Source of the DNA: Elephas maximus indicus
Lineage: Eukaryota > Chordata > Mammalia > Proboscidea > Elephantidae
Length of the DNA stretch: 64,000 bases
Assembly (NCBI RefSeq): GCF_024166365.1
Contig: NC_064821.1
Coordinates: 48,325,093 to 48,389,092, forward strand
Reading direction: 5' to 3'
This document shows positions 44,557 to 55,920 of the stretch, piece after piece. Position 1 is the stretch's first letter. Each line of letters begins with the position of its first letter. The translations under genes and the position numbers were made by a program. The notes below the pieces were generated by a model. The model was not told the DNA's origin. It saw only the letters and a program-made list of their open reading frames with translations, and ran no database searches.

Positions 44557-44757
44557 GGAGTCCTGATGGTGCAACAGTTAAGTGCTCGGCTGCTAACCAA
44601 AAGGTTGGTGGTTCAAACCCACCCAGCAGCTCTGTGGGAGAAAGATCTGTCGACTTGCTTCCGTAAAGATTAGAGCCAAGGAAATCCTATGGGGGCAGTT
44701 CTACTCTGTAACACATGGGGTCTGTATGAGTAGGAACTGCACCCAACGACAACAACC
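44557..44757 (+). mobile_element. AfroSINE (long form)
   Basis: 'aggagtcctgatggtgcaac' to 'ctgcacccaacgacaacaac'. Confidence 0.92.
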
Positions 44758-44869
44758 TAGTGGAGTATATAAAAGACAAGAAAAACTGCAAAGAAGTCTT
44801 ACACAGCACTAAGGAATCTTGTTAGTAATCATATTGGTGTTGTTATTTTGAAACTATTTATATGTGTGC

Positions 44870-45240
44870 GTGTGCTGAATGAGTGAATTAGCATCCAGAC
44901 TACATAAAGAAATCCTAAAAATCAATGAGTAAAGGACGAACTACCCCATTGAAAAGTCATAAAAAGTCATGAAGCAGCAATCTGCAGAAGAAATAGGAAT
45001 GATTGAAATACATGAAGAGTCTCAATCTCATGAGTAATCAAGGCAATGCAAAACCAAACCACAAGGAGATACTATTTCACACCCCCCAGACAGCAAAACT
45101 AAAGTCTGACAATACCAAGTGCTGCAGTGGACGTGGAACACTCTTCCGCTTCATGGGGAGGAAAGGAACTGGTCCAACCTCTCTGAAAGCACCTTTCAAG
45201 TTGAACAAGACACAGAAATTCCATCCCTAGGTATTTACCT
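44870..45240 (+). mobile_element. L1 ORF2 3' fragment
   Basis: 'catgagtaatcaaggcaatg' and 'acaaggagatactatttcac'. Confidence 0.8.
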
Positions 45241-45336
45241 TAGGAGCCCTGGTGGCACAATGGTTAAGTGCTCAGCTGCTAACTGAAAGGTTGGCGATTC
45301 AAATCCACCCAGCAGCTCTGCAGGAGAAAGAGCTGG

Positions 45337-45783
45337 TGTCTTGGTCATCTAGTGCTGCTGTAACAGAAATACCGCAAGTGGATCACTTTAACAAAGAGAA
45401 ATTTATTCTCTCACAGTCTAGTAGTGTCGGCTCCAGGGGAAGGCTTTCTCTCTCTGTCCTCTTCCCCTGGTCAAGGAGCTTCTCTGCGCAGGAACCCCAG
45501 GTCTAAAGGACGCGCTCTGCTGCCGTTGCTTCTTTCTTGGTGGTATGAGGTCCCCTGTCTCTCTGCTCGATTCTCTCTTTTATATCTCAAGAGATTGCCT
45601 CAAGATATAATCCAGTCCTGTAGGTTGAGTCCTGCCTCACTAACACAACTGCCGCCCATCCTCCCTCATTAACATTATAGAGGCAGGATTTACACCATAC
45701 AGGAAAATCACACAATACTGGGAATCGTGGCGCAACCCAACTGATATACACATTTTTGGGAGGACATAACTCAATCCAAAACA
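45337..45783 (-). mobile_element. Solo LTR, MaLR-like, in SINE
   Basis: 447 bp, TGTCTTGG...CCAAAACA. Flanks gctgg/cctgg (4 of 5). Same family as 6926-7425. Confidence 0.85.
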
Positions 45784-45827
45784 CCTGGTGATCTGTCCTG
45801 TAAAGATCACAGCCTAGAAAACCCTAT

Positions 45828-46681
45828 TGTTACTGCAAACCTCGGATTCGAGCCGCCTGCTGCAAAGCCAATACTGAGAGAGGAGAAAAGCAGCAAGAGG
45901 GCTTTATTGAACACAGGTATCCAAGAGACAGAGGGGGTTAAATTTCTCCCAAATTCTATCTAATTCTAAGGAGCTAGCAGTGGGTTTTATAGGGGAAGGT
46001 CAGGGTTACCTAATGTTTTTAAGCACGTAGCCCACAGATGGTCTTATACATCACAAAACAACTACTAGAAACTCTTTATTAAACTAAAGATACGCATGTC
46101 AGACATCTGGACTCTAATCTGTATGTTTGTAACAGGCTGGAAAAAAAACTTACATAAGAATCTCTTTGCTAGCAGAACTGCTCTGCCAAGTCCACTCTGG
46201 CTGAGATAAGGAGCAAGAAAGAAAGCTGCAGATCAAAAAGTGTCAGGCAGCTTTTCTAGCTGCCGTCTTGCAGGCTGAAGGCCATTTCTCAAGAGAACAA
46301 AGAAGAGAAGAGAGACCAAGGCCACAGGAGCTGAGAGAGCTCCGCACCCCTTTGGAAGAGACTGGTGCAGCTGGTACAATAAAAAATGTTTTCAGAGATT
46401 ACTTAGAGCATCATTATGGCATTAATTATGTCAAGCTCTCAATCACCCATTGTGAATAGGAGAAAACATGTTGTAAGGTATTAGGGTGTTTGTTATGTTA
46501 AGAGTGGAACAGGCTGCTCAGCCCTATCTTGAACAGAACCTGCGCCATTTTCCAAGGACTAGAGATTAATCGCAGTTCATACAGCTTTTTTTTTTATACA
46601 GCTATACTAAAACAAATGAGGAAATATATCCTCTCTACTTTAATATTAAAACACTGGAGAAAATGTATTTTCTCTACTTCA
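45828..46681 (-). mobile_element. Solo LTR of an ERV, in SINE
   Basis: 854 bp, TGTTACTGC...CTACTTCA with TG/CA ends and CTAT target duplication (45824-45827, 46682-46685). 'gctttattgaacac' is the polyA signal in complement. Confidence 0.8.
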
Positions 46682-46759
46682 CTATGGTGCAGTTCTACTC
46701 TGTCACATGAGTGAGAATTGACTCAGTAGTCCCCAACAGCAGGCATTTATTTATCTTAG

Positions 46760-47190
46760 AGAAATTTCTTTTATGCATAAGAAACAGGTACAAGAATGTT
46801 CATAGTGGCATGACTTATAGCTGAAAAATATAGGAAACAACCTAAACACTGATGAACAGAATAATATAAAATAAATGACTTCTCACAGTTCTTACTATGT
46901 AGTAGTAGATAACAAATGAACTAGAACAACGTATATCCACATGGTAGAAACTCACAACCATGATGTTGAGCAAAAAAAGCAAGTAGCAGAAAAAATACAT
47001 AGTATAATATTATTTATAAAGATCTGAAAAATAATAAAATAACTATATAGATATATAACATATACAGTGGAAAACACCAAATTCAGAGTAGTGGTTATAT
47101 CCGTTACAGGAAGGAAACACAGGGCCTTGGACTGTGTCTGTAATGGTTTGTTACTTAAGATGGGTGGTGGATACATGGGTATTCATGACT
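46760..47190 (+). mobile_element. Old L1 3' end
   Basis: 'acaagaatgttcatagtggc' and 'tagtggttatatccgttaca'. Confidence 0.75.
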
Positions 47191-47204
47191 CCTTATTACC
47201 TTTA

Positions 47205-47560
47205 TTACTTTATTCCTTTTAAAAGACAAACCTGATCACATCATTTTCCTCCTCAAAACTCTGCAAAAGCTTCCCATTACATTTTGAATAAATTCCAAAG
47301 CTCCAATTGTGGGCCCAAATCATTTGGCCCCTGGCTACTTCTTGGACATCGTCTGTTGCCACTCTCCTCTCTGCTCACTAAGCTCCAGCCCTAGTATTCC
47401 TCAAACAAACCAAATATGTTCCTGCCTCCAGGCCCTTGCACATGCTGTTTCCCCTTCATTGAATGTAGGGCACAGTCCTCTTCTCTTCCTTGCTGCGCTT
47501 CTCCACCCATATTTACCACAACAGCCATCAGATCATCTTCTGTTTTACCCTCGAGACTGA
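47205..47560 (+). mobile_element. L2 3' region
   Basis: 'aaactctgcaaaagcttccc', 'tttggcccctggctacttct' and 'aggcccttgcacatgctgtt'. Confidence 0.85.
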
Positions 47561-48092
47561 CAATGAGCTTGAGATGATTCTGGCTCTCTCAGGTGACACT
47601 GAAGTGAGTAGCTTCTTCACCATTTTGCTGTGAACCATGATCCCAGGGCTGGGCCCATTGCTATGTGATCTAGACCCATCTGTGAATAAGGGGAAGTGGT
47701 TGGAGAAGGGCACCAGACAGGCTGTGTCATGTAGGAGGGAGGAACTGTCATTCAGTTGGAATCCCAGTGGTCTGCAGAAATCCTCTCCAATGGATTGCTG
47801 GGCTGGATGAACCTTGCACTCACCGCAGCCACCCTGGACCAGCAGAAGACTCTGGTATTGGCCCAGGGCAGGAGCACAGATCCACATGCAGAGATGAGGC
47901 TGGTGGGACTCTGAGGGGAGAAGGGCAGGACTCATGCTCAGCACTGACCCAGCTGTCACTAACATTCTCATACCAAGTGTCACTCACATGAATGTTGTGC
48001 TTCAAACATTACCAAAAGTTCCCACCGTACTCATCTCATCCTATCCTGGTTTCTACAGCAATGCCACGAGGCAGGGACTCTGATTCTCAAAT
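47561..48092. other. No gene recognised; 151-codon minus frame
   Basis: The minus frame 47983-47528 is stop-free but matches nothing I know; no splice or promoter context. Confidence 0.3.
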
Positions 48093-48480
48093 TGTTGTTG
48101 TTAGTTGCTGTTGAGTTGGCTCCAACTCGTGGTGGCCTTATGTATAACCAAATTTAACATTGCCCGGTCCTGCACCGTCATCATGATCACTGGTATGCTC
48201 AAGTCCATTTTTGCGGCTGCTGTGTATTTTGAATGCCTTCCAACCTACATGGCTTATCTTTTAGCACTGCATCAGGCGATATTCTGCTGTGATCCATAGG
48301 GTTTCCACTGGCTAATTTTTAGAAGTAGATTACCAAGATTCTAGCCCATCTTAGTCTAGAAGCTCTGCTGAAACCTGTCCACCATGGGTGACCCTGCTGG
48401 TATTTGAATTAAACTGGCACAGCTTCAAGTATCACAGCAACGCAGGTCAGCACAGTCAGACAAACTGACTGAGTAGTGGG
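48093..48480 (-). mobile_element. RTE derivative lacking its interior
   Basis: 3' end (48093-48260) joins the 5' UTR block at about 48270 ('gctgtgatccatagggtttc'). Confidence 0.75.
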
Positions 48481-48692
48481 ATTCCCGAATTTGAGGTGGG
48501 GAAACCGAGATTCAGAGGTCATCAGCAATAAAACTGGGATTTGAAATCAGTCTCAGACTCTAAGCCAGTTGTCTTTCCACTCTTCTGTGATACTGCCCTT
48601 CAGGGGGAGGGAGGAGGACCTGGCTGTGCTCCTTCCCAGATGGCTAAAAAAGAGTCATCACTTTCAGCACTTCTGAAACAACTAAAAACACA

Positions 48693-48737
48693 GAAAAAAA
48701 AAAAAAAAAAAACCAGTGCCATTGAGTTGACTAAGAC
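48693..48737 (-). mobile_element. AfroSINE tail fragment
   Basis: A19 followed by 'ccagtgccattgagttgact'. Confidence 0.6.
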
Positions 48738-49377
48738 CAAAAGCTTGAATTTCTGAAGCAGCCTCTAGCTCTGGGGAAACTGTTGTTTTCCCCCTGAGGG
48801 CATTATTCCAGCATTTACAGTTCACACAGTGGTCATCAGCACTTGCAAGTGTGGTTTCCCACCAACGGGTTGCAGCTTGGGGATCAGCCAAGAAAGCCTT
48901 TTCTCTAGAAAGGAGGCTGAGAGCCTGATGCTGTTGGTGGACCCAGAAACTCATTCTCTCAGTGTTTCCTGTGGCCCTACTAAGCGCCTGGAGGTCACAG
49001 CGTGTGGGGAAGAGGCAGGCATTATGACCATGTGAGCACCTTGGGGGTGTGCATCAGGGAGGGGTCAGAGAGGGTGAGTGGAGGGGTGAGCAGGAGCTTG
49101 CCAGGCACAGAGGCCTGGAAGGACAGGACCAGGTGACCTGGGGAGGTCAGGTGGGTGTGGCAGCAGGAAATGAGTCAAGGGCCTGAGTCAGGGAATCAGG
49201 TCTTACCAGGGAAACCGCCCAGGCCCGGCCTACCTCCATCACTGTCCAAAGGCTTCCAGGAGCCTCTGGGGGAGCAGAGGCTGTGGCCTATTGTCCTCTT
49301 TCTGGAGAGCCCTACAGGGGACATTAAAGGAAGAGACCCCTCTCCTCCCCTCTGGGAGAGACAATGAAGATGGGCCC
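48738..49377. other. No gene recognised
   Basis: GC-moderate unique-looking sequence with short frames only. Confidence 0.4.
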
Positions 49378-49985
49378 TGCTATGGACTGAACTGTTTCCC
49401 CCCAAAATATGTGTTGGAATCACAAACAAATTGCGATGGACTGCTAACCTGAAGGGTGGCAGTTTGAACCCATCCAGAGGCACATGGCAGAAAAGGCCTG
49501 GTGATTTGTTTCTGTTGAGATCAGCCAAGAAAACCCTGTGGGGGCAGTTCTACTGTGTCACATGGGGTTTCTATGATTCAGGATCAACTAGATGGCAACT
49601 AACAACAACAATAACATACCCAAGGATATTACCCCATTCAGGAATAGTGTTGTCTTTATTGTCTTAACAAGGCCATACGAATGTAGGGTGTGACCTAAAC
49701 CAAATCACTTTTGAGCTGTAAAAAGAGCAGATTAGACACAGAAGAAAGCACAGATTTGGAGAGGAGAGGTAGATGCCACATGAAGATCGACAAGGGATGG
49801 AGAGATGTTGGGGCAACAGAAGTTGAGACAAGGATTTTCCATAGAGCCTACAGAGGAGAGCCTTCCCAAGAGCCAGTGCCCTGAATCTGGCCTTGTAGCC
49901 TCCTGAACTGTGAGAAAATATATTTCTGTTCTTTATAGCCACCCACTTGTGGTATTTCTGCAATGGCAGCACTAGGAAACTAAGA
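49378..49985 (+). mobile_element. MaLR-like LTR, split by SINE
   Basis: 'tgctatggactgaactgttt' to 'cagcactaggaaactaaga', interrupted at 49432-49612. Confidence 0.82.
49432..49612 (+). mobile_element. AfroSINE, 5'-truncated
   Basis: Starts within the tRNA-like head ('gactgctaacctgaagggtg') and ends 'gatggcaactaacaacaaca'. Confidence 0.88.
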
Positions 49986-50644
49986 TAGGCATCCAGTAAT
50001 GTGGCCAAGGATCGACTGTCCACCCTGGGACAGTTGAAGGTGAAAAGTGGGTGCTATTCGTAATTAAGCTGGGACTGACTTGGGTAATGTGAGGCTCCCT
50101 GGCACTCAGGCCTTCTTGGCAGGAGTGAGGTGAGTGCAGAACGCAAATGCGCTTTTTCCTTTCTTCCAGGGGACTCCACTTTTGGCAAAAATGGGGTTGA
50201 TCCCCCCACACATTTGGCCCCTGGTCTCTGGAAGAACTCTGTGAGAGTAAAAGATAGTGGGAAGCAGACCCTGACAGAGACTGTGACATTGCAGGGGCTG
50301 GTGTCCTCCAGGTTGAAGAACAAAGACAGCGAGAAAGTAAGACAGAGAATGTGGGTCACGGGCAGGTAACAGTGGGACAGGGACACCCCAGGGTCATTTC
50401 CTTTCATCCGGAGCCAAATCCTCTGCATTGGCATATTTTATTTGATTCAGAATCTTCTGGGCTCTAAAAAGGTCTCCAGAGCCAGCTAGACTGACACGGT
50501 GGCTGCAACAAAGAGCTCAAACATATGAATGATGGTGCATGACTAGGCAACGGTTTTGTTCTGTTATATATAAGAGCACCGTGAATCACACAGTCATTCT
50601 ACTTTTTTCATTTAATCATCCCAGTAGATTAACCTTAAGCAATG
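49986..50644. other. No gene recognised
   Basis: A 126-codon minus frame (50434-50054) has no recognised domain. Confidence 0.35.
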
Positions 50645-50866
50645 TTATTGTTGTTATTAGGTGCCATTAAGTCAATTACAACTCATGGTGACCCCATGTC
50701 GACCCCATATGACAGAGTAGAACTGCCCCATAGGATTTTCTTGCTGTAAACTTTATGGGAACAGATTACCACGTCTTTCTGCCATAGAACTGCTGGGTAG
50801 GTTTGAACCAGCAACCTCTGGGTTAGCAGCTGAGTGCTTAAATGTTGTGCCACCAGGGTACCTTCT
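50645..50866 (-). mobile_element. AfroSINE (long form)
   Basis: 'gtgccattaagtcaattaca' to 'gttgtgccaccagggtacc'. Confidence 0.92.
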
Positions 50867-51744
50867 TAAGCAAAAAAAAAAAAAAAGCAATAGAATCCTT
50901 TATTATGCCCACTCCACAATGTGAAAACAGTGTGCTGGAGAGGTTAGGGCACACATCCCAGGTCTTGCATGGAAGAAAATGTTGCAGCCAGAACCTAGCC
51001 CTGGACCCTGCACTATAACGTGGGCTCTTGTCCTGCTGTCACCCTCATGCTCCCCTCAGCCCCACGAAGCTTGGAAAAGGGTCAGACGTGAGGGCATGTG
51101 GCTGGCGGAGTGGCTGCTTCCTTCTGATTCTGGCTTGCCCTTGTTTCCTGCAGACCCAAGGGACTGACTCTTCTCAGCCTGAGCAAGCGACCTTCTCCAG
51201 CAGGTGGGGACTAGGTTAGACCAGGGGTGCTAAATCTTGCTGGGAACTAGAATTACCGGAGTGCTCTTAAAACAGCACCAACTAAATCAGACTCCCTCGG
51301 CTAGATGGTCCCACCATGTAGCCACAGCGCCAGCACCAGCTAAAGATGTGTCCATGTCACAGAACCCAAAGGTCCCTGGGAGCTCCCCTTGAATGACTGG
51401 CAGGTCCTGTGCTAATGCCTTTGGGCCACTCCTGTGCCCACCCCAGGCCAGCAGGGGCTGTTGAACAGTAGCTCCACAACAGTGCCTAAGGGTGTGGGGC
51501 AGAGGATCTGCCATCTCGAGATGGGAGGAAAGACAAAGGCCAGGACGAAGGGTGATCCAGTGGAGAGCCTTAGCCAGTAGGATGGCCACTGATGGGAGGA
51601 CCACAGTGAGATGCCAGGCCAGAGCACAGGAGCCTGGCAGAGGGGCCAGCGGGGTACCAGGTGATGGGGCTGGAGGCATATGGACTAAAAGCAACTTGGT
51701 CAAGAAAAAGCTGTCTGTGAGGGCAATCTGGTGAAAATGAAAAT
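50867..51744. other. No gene; possible MER5-like trace
   Basis: 51215-51300 ('aggggtgctaaatcttgctg', 'actaaatcagactccct') faintly recalls MER5. The rest is unassigned. Confidence 0.3.
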
Positions 51745-51966
51745 GTAATTAAAATTAATATTCCATGGAAACAGCCAAAATGTTCATCAACTAATGAATG
51801 GATAATAAAATGTGGTATATCCATACAATGCAATATTATTTGGCCATAAGAAGGAATGAAGTACCCAATTTTAAAATGGTCAAAAGACATGAATAGACAT
51901 TTCTCCAAAGAAGATATACAAACAACCAACAAGCACATGAAAAGATGCTCAATGCCATTAATCATT
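51745..51966 (+). mobile_element. L1 ORF2 fragment, first part
   Basis: 'caaaagacatgaatagacat' and 'agaagatatacaaacaacca'; continues at 52200. Confidence 0.85.
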
Positions 51967-52139
51967 CAAAAAAACCAAAACCAAATCCACTGCAGTCAAG
52001 TCAATTCCGACTCATAGCAACCCTATAGGACAGAGTAGAACTGTCCCATAGGGTTCCCAAGGAGCACCTGGCAGATTCAAACTGCCGACTCTTCAGTTAG
52101 CAGCCGTAGCTGTTAACCACTAGGCCACCAAGGTTCCCG
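51967..52139 (-). mobile_element. AfroSINE (short form) in L1
   Basis: 'gtcaattccgactcatagca' to 'ccactaggccaccaaggttc'. A second truncated copy follows at 52150-52195. Confidence 0.92.
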
Positions 52140-52149
52140 TTAGTTATTA

Positions 52150-52195
52150 CCAAAAACCAAACCCAGTGCCGTTGAGTCGATTCCGATGAGTCCAT
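52150..52195 (-). mobile_element. AfroSINE tail fragment
   Basis: 'cagtgccgttgagtcgattc'; ends abruptly. Confidence 0.75.
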
Positions 52196-52199
52196 TAGT

Positions 52200-52720
52200 C
52201 ATTTAAAAAAAAAAAAAAGGGAGATGTAAATCAAAACCACAATGAGATACCACTTCATACCCACAAGTACAAATAATAAAAAAGATGGACAATGACAAGT
52301 GTTGGTGGAGATTGAAATTGAAACCCTCACACATTGCTGGTGGGAATGTAAAATGGTGCAACCACAGTGGAAAACAGTTTGACAGCTCCTCAGAAAGATA
52401 AACATAGAGTTACCATATGACTCAGCAATTCCACTCCTAGGTGTATGCCCAAAATAAATAAAAACAGGTACTCAAATTTTTGAGCATGAATGTTCATAGC
52501 AGCATTATTAATAACAGCAAAAAGGTGGACACAACTCAAATGCCTATCAACAGATGAATGGATAAACAAATTGTGGAGTACAGTTACAATGCAATATTAT
52601 TCAGTCATAAAAAGGAATGCAGTACTGATACATGGTATAATGTGGGTGACCTCAAAAACATTACACTAAAGGAAAGAAGCCCAGAACAGGCAAACCTATA
52701 AAAAACAGGAAGTAGATTTG
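52200..52720 (+). mobile_element. L1 ORF2 C-terminus and start of 3' UTR
   Basis: 'aaaccacaatgagataccac', 'ttgctggtgggaatgtaaaa' and 'gcaatattattcagtcataa'. Confidence 0.9.
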
Positions 52721-52734
52721 TGGTTGTCTTAGCC

Positions 52735-52812
52735 TTTGAAGAAAGCCGTGGCGATCTACTTCTCAAAGATCACAGCCATTTAAAACCCTGTGGAGTCCAG
52801 TTCTACTCTGAA
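52735..52812 (+). mobile_element. AfroSINE fragment
   Basis: 'gcgatctacttctcaaagat' to 'gtccagttctactctgaaa'. Confidence 0.7.
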
Positions 52813-52959
52813 ATTTGTTTAGGGATAGAATAGGGTACACACGCACACACACTCCACACCACCCCCCCCCACACCCCTCTTTGGTGTGGAACCTTGCAGA
52901 ACTCTTTGATTGCAAAACAACTCTAGGGAAAGATCCTTATCTATTCTGCTTCTGTAGCC

Positions 52960-53521
52960 CAGTTTTCCTGTTCCTCCTTGCCTTCTCATCTTTGCTTTTG
53001 GGCAGATGTTGCCCATTTGGTCTTGTATACTTGATTGAACTAAGAAGCACATTCCTCACATGTGTTATTGTGTGTTTTATAGGCCTGTATAATCCTTGGC
53101 TGAAAGGTGGACTTTGGGAGTGGCTTTGGTTTTGAGTTAGTAGGGTGTCTGGGGGCCATAATCTCAGGGCTTCCTCCAGTCTCTGTCAGACCAGTAAATC
53201 TGGTATTTTTTTGTGAATTTGAATTTGGTTTTACATTTTTCTCCTGCTCTGTCCTGGACCCTCTATTGTGATCCCTGTGAGAGTGGTTGGTGGTGGTAAC
53301 TGAGCACCATCTAGTTCTTCTGGGCTCAGGCTGATGGAGGCTGTAGTTCATGTGTTCCATTAGTTCTTTGGACTAGTATCTTCCTTGTATCTTTGGTTTT
53401 CTTCATTCTCCTTTGCTCCGGACAGGAAGGGATGAATAGGTGTACCTTAGACGGCCACTGCCAGCTTTTAAGACCCTGGACATTACTCACCAAAGTAAGA
53501 TGTAGAACATCTTTATGAACT
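52960..53521 (-). mobile_element. L1 LINE 3' UTR (minus), first segment
   Basis: Matches the 3' UTR of the L1 at 6540-7640, sharing e.g. 'cttggctgaa' and 'caccaaagta'. Continues at 54693-54929 and 55505-55920 after nested RTE and LTR insertions. Confidence 0.8.
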
Positions 53522-54692
53522 GTTGTTGTCAGGTGCTGTCGAGTCAATTCCAACTCATAGCGACCCTACATACAACAGAACAAAACACTGCCCTGTCCTG
53601 TGCCATCCTTACAATCGTTGCTATGCTTGAGCCTATCATTGCAGCCACTGTGCCAATCCATCTTGTTGAGGGTCTTTCTTTCACTGACTCTCTGCTTAAC
53701 CAAGCATGATGTCCTCCAGGGATTGGTCCCTCCTGAAAATATGTCCAAAGTATGTGAGTGAAGTCTTGTCATCTTCACTTCTAAGGAGCATTCTGGCTGT
53801 ATTTTTTCCAAGACAAATTTCTTTATTCTTCTGGCAGTCCATGGTATATTCAATATTCTTTGCCAACATCATAATTCAAAAGCACCAATTCTTCTTCGGT
53901 CTTCCTTACTCACTGATCAGTTTTCATAAGCGTATGAGGCAACTGAAAATATCATGGCTTGGGTCAAGTGCACCTTAGTCCTCAAAGTGACACTTTGCTC
54001 TTTAACACTTTTAAAGAGGTCTTTTACAGCAGATTGGAAACCCTGGTGGCGTAGTGGTTAAGTGCTACAGCTGCTAACCAAAGGGTCGGCAGTTTGAATC
54101 CACCAGGCGCTCCTTGGAAACTCTATGGGGCAGCTCTACTCTGTCCTATAGGGTCGCTATGAGTCGGAATCGACTTGACGGCACTGGGTTTGGTTTTTTG
54201 GCTAGTTTGCAGCAGATCTGCCCAATGCAATGCATTGTTGGATTTCCTGACTGCTGCTTCCATTCCTATTTTGTACATTCCATGTTCTGATTATTAATGT
54301 ATGTTTGCAGCTATGCCTTCTCATTTTGAGTTGTGCCACATCAGCAAATGAAGGTCCCGAAAGCTTTACTCCATCCACGTCATTAAAGTCAACTCTACTT
54401 TGAGGAGGCAGCTCTTTCCCAGTTGTCCTTTGATTGACTTTCAATCTGAGGAACTTACCTTTGGCGCTGTATCAGACAACGTTCCACAGATACTCATAAG
54501 GTTTCCACTGGTCGGTTTTCTCAGGAGTAGGTCACCAGGCCCTTCTTCCTAGTCAGCTTAGTCTGGAAGCTCCTCTGAAACCTGTCTGCCATGGGTGGCC
54601 CTGCTGATATTTGGGATACCAGTGTCATAGCTTCCAGCATCACAGCAACATGCAAGCCACCATAGTATGACAATCTGACATATGAGTGGTGG
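53522..54692 (-). mobile_element. RTE LINE, internally deleted, with 11-bp target duplication
   Basis: CTTTATGAACT flanks both sides (53511-53521 and 54693-54703). On the minus strand: 5' UTR-like 54692-54480, a short N-terminal piece with the endonuclease start (IIRTWNVQNRNG), then a direct join to the C-terminal GSSSQEIQQCIALGRSAAN stretch, a C-terminal piece and the 3' UTR. Most of the endonuclease and all of the RT are absent. An AfroSINE interrupts it at 54035-54209. Confidence 0.8.
54035..54209 (+). mobile_element. AfroSINE inside RTE
   Basis: Near-consensus tRNA-derived head and tail, ending ggtttggttttttgg. CAGCAGAT target duplication at 54027-54034 and 54210-54217. Confidence 0.93.
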
Positions 54693-54929
54693 CTTTATGA
54701 ACTATGTTATGCCAACTGACATAGATGTTCCCTGAGATCATGGTCCCTGGCCCTCGGCCCCAGTAATTCAGTTCCTCAAGGTGTTTGTATGTGTCTAGGA
54801 AGCTTCTGTGACTTTGCCTTGGTTAAGTTGTGCTGACTTCCCCTGTATTGTTTGTTGTCTTTTCCTTCATCAAAGTTAACACTTGTCTACCATCTAGTTA
54901 GTGACTTCCCCTACCCACCCCTCACCTCC
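54693..54929 (-). mobile_element. L1 LINE 3' region (minus), second segment
   Basis: Parallels 7650-7900 of the other L1 ('aactatgttatgc', 'catggtcccc'). Confidence 0.75.
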
Positions 54930-55465
54930 TGTGATGGTTAAGATTGTGTGTCAACTTGGCTAGGCCACGATTCTCAGTGTTTATATGTGATCACTCCCAT
55001 GATGGAATCTACTGTGAGTAGCCAATCAGTTTAAAGGGAGTCTCCTTGGAGGTGTGGCCTGCATCTGAAAATAAGCAGACATTCTGGCTTTTTGCTCACT
55101 CTGGATCCTGCAGCTGGCTCCTGTTTGTCTGACTTGGGGCTTGAGCTCTATCAGCTTACCTGCCAATCTCAGGCTTGCCAGCCACTGCAGCTATGTGAAT
55201 CAGGAGAAGCCTTGCGGTCTTGCCTGCTGACCATAGGATTCGTTGATATTCATAGCCTGTGAGCAAGAGCCCTGCTTTTCAACCTACTGATCCTGGGTTC
55301 ACTAGCCCCTGTGGCTACGTGAATCAGGAGAAGCCTCTATCCTAATCCATGGACTTAGGATGTTCCAGCCTCTACAATCGAGTGAGCCATTTCTTTGATA
55401 TGAATCTCTCTATATATTTATACGCTTTACTGGTTTTTCTTATCTAGAGAACCCAGCCTAAGACA
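54930..55465 (+). mobile_element. Solo LTR, ERVL/MLT2-like
   Basis: 536 bp, TGTGATGG...AAGACA with TG/CA ends and a perfect 5-bp target duplication CCTCC (54925-54929, 55466-55470). 'tgtcaacttggctaggccac' and 'ctagagaaccc' resemble MLT2 LTRs. No internal retroviral genes remain. Confidence 0.8.
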
Positions 55466-55504
55466 CCTCCCTAAAAAAAAAAAAAAAAAAAAAGACACCT
55501 CCCT
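55461..55504 (+). repeat. Poly(A) tract between 12-bp direct repeats
   Basis: 'agacacctccct' at 55461-55472 and 55493-55504 bracket about 21 A and nothing else. The left copy includes the 3' end and target duplication of the LTR at 54930, so this insertion came after that LTR. Confidence 0.88.
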
Positions 55505-55920
55505 AGTAACCATAAAAGATTGTTTATTTTTTGTTTAAACCTTTTCTTGAATTTTTAAAAAAGTGGTTTCATACAATATTTATTTGTTCTTTTGTGATTG
55601 ACTTATTTCACTCAGCATAAGGTCCTCCAGATTCATCCGTGTTGTGAGATGTGTCGTGAATTTATCATTGTTCTTTATAGCTGCATAGTATTCCATTGTC
55701 TGTATATACTATAATCTGCTTACCCATTCATCTGTTGATGGGCACTTGGGTTGTTTTTTATTGTTTTGCTATTGTAAATAATGCTGTGTAAACATTGGTG
55801 AGCATATGTCTATTTGTATGATGGCTCTTATTTCTCTAGGATATATTTCTAGGAGTGGGATTGCTGGATCATACAGTATTTCTATTTCTAGCTTTTTAAG
55901 GAGGTGCCATATCATTTTCC
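55505..55920 (-). mobile_element. L1 LINE ORF2 C-terminal region (minus)
   Basis: 'ctccagattcatccgtgttg' and 'gggattgctggatcata' match the ORF2 3' part; homologous to 7900-8285. Confidence 0.85.

Larger units (their letters stand above)
45243..46745 (+). mobile_element. AfroSINE split by two LTR insertions
   Basis: SINE pieces 45243-45336, 45784-45827 and 46682-46745 join in the right order to one long-form SINE; between them lie two solo LTRs. Confidence 0.88.
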
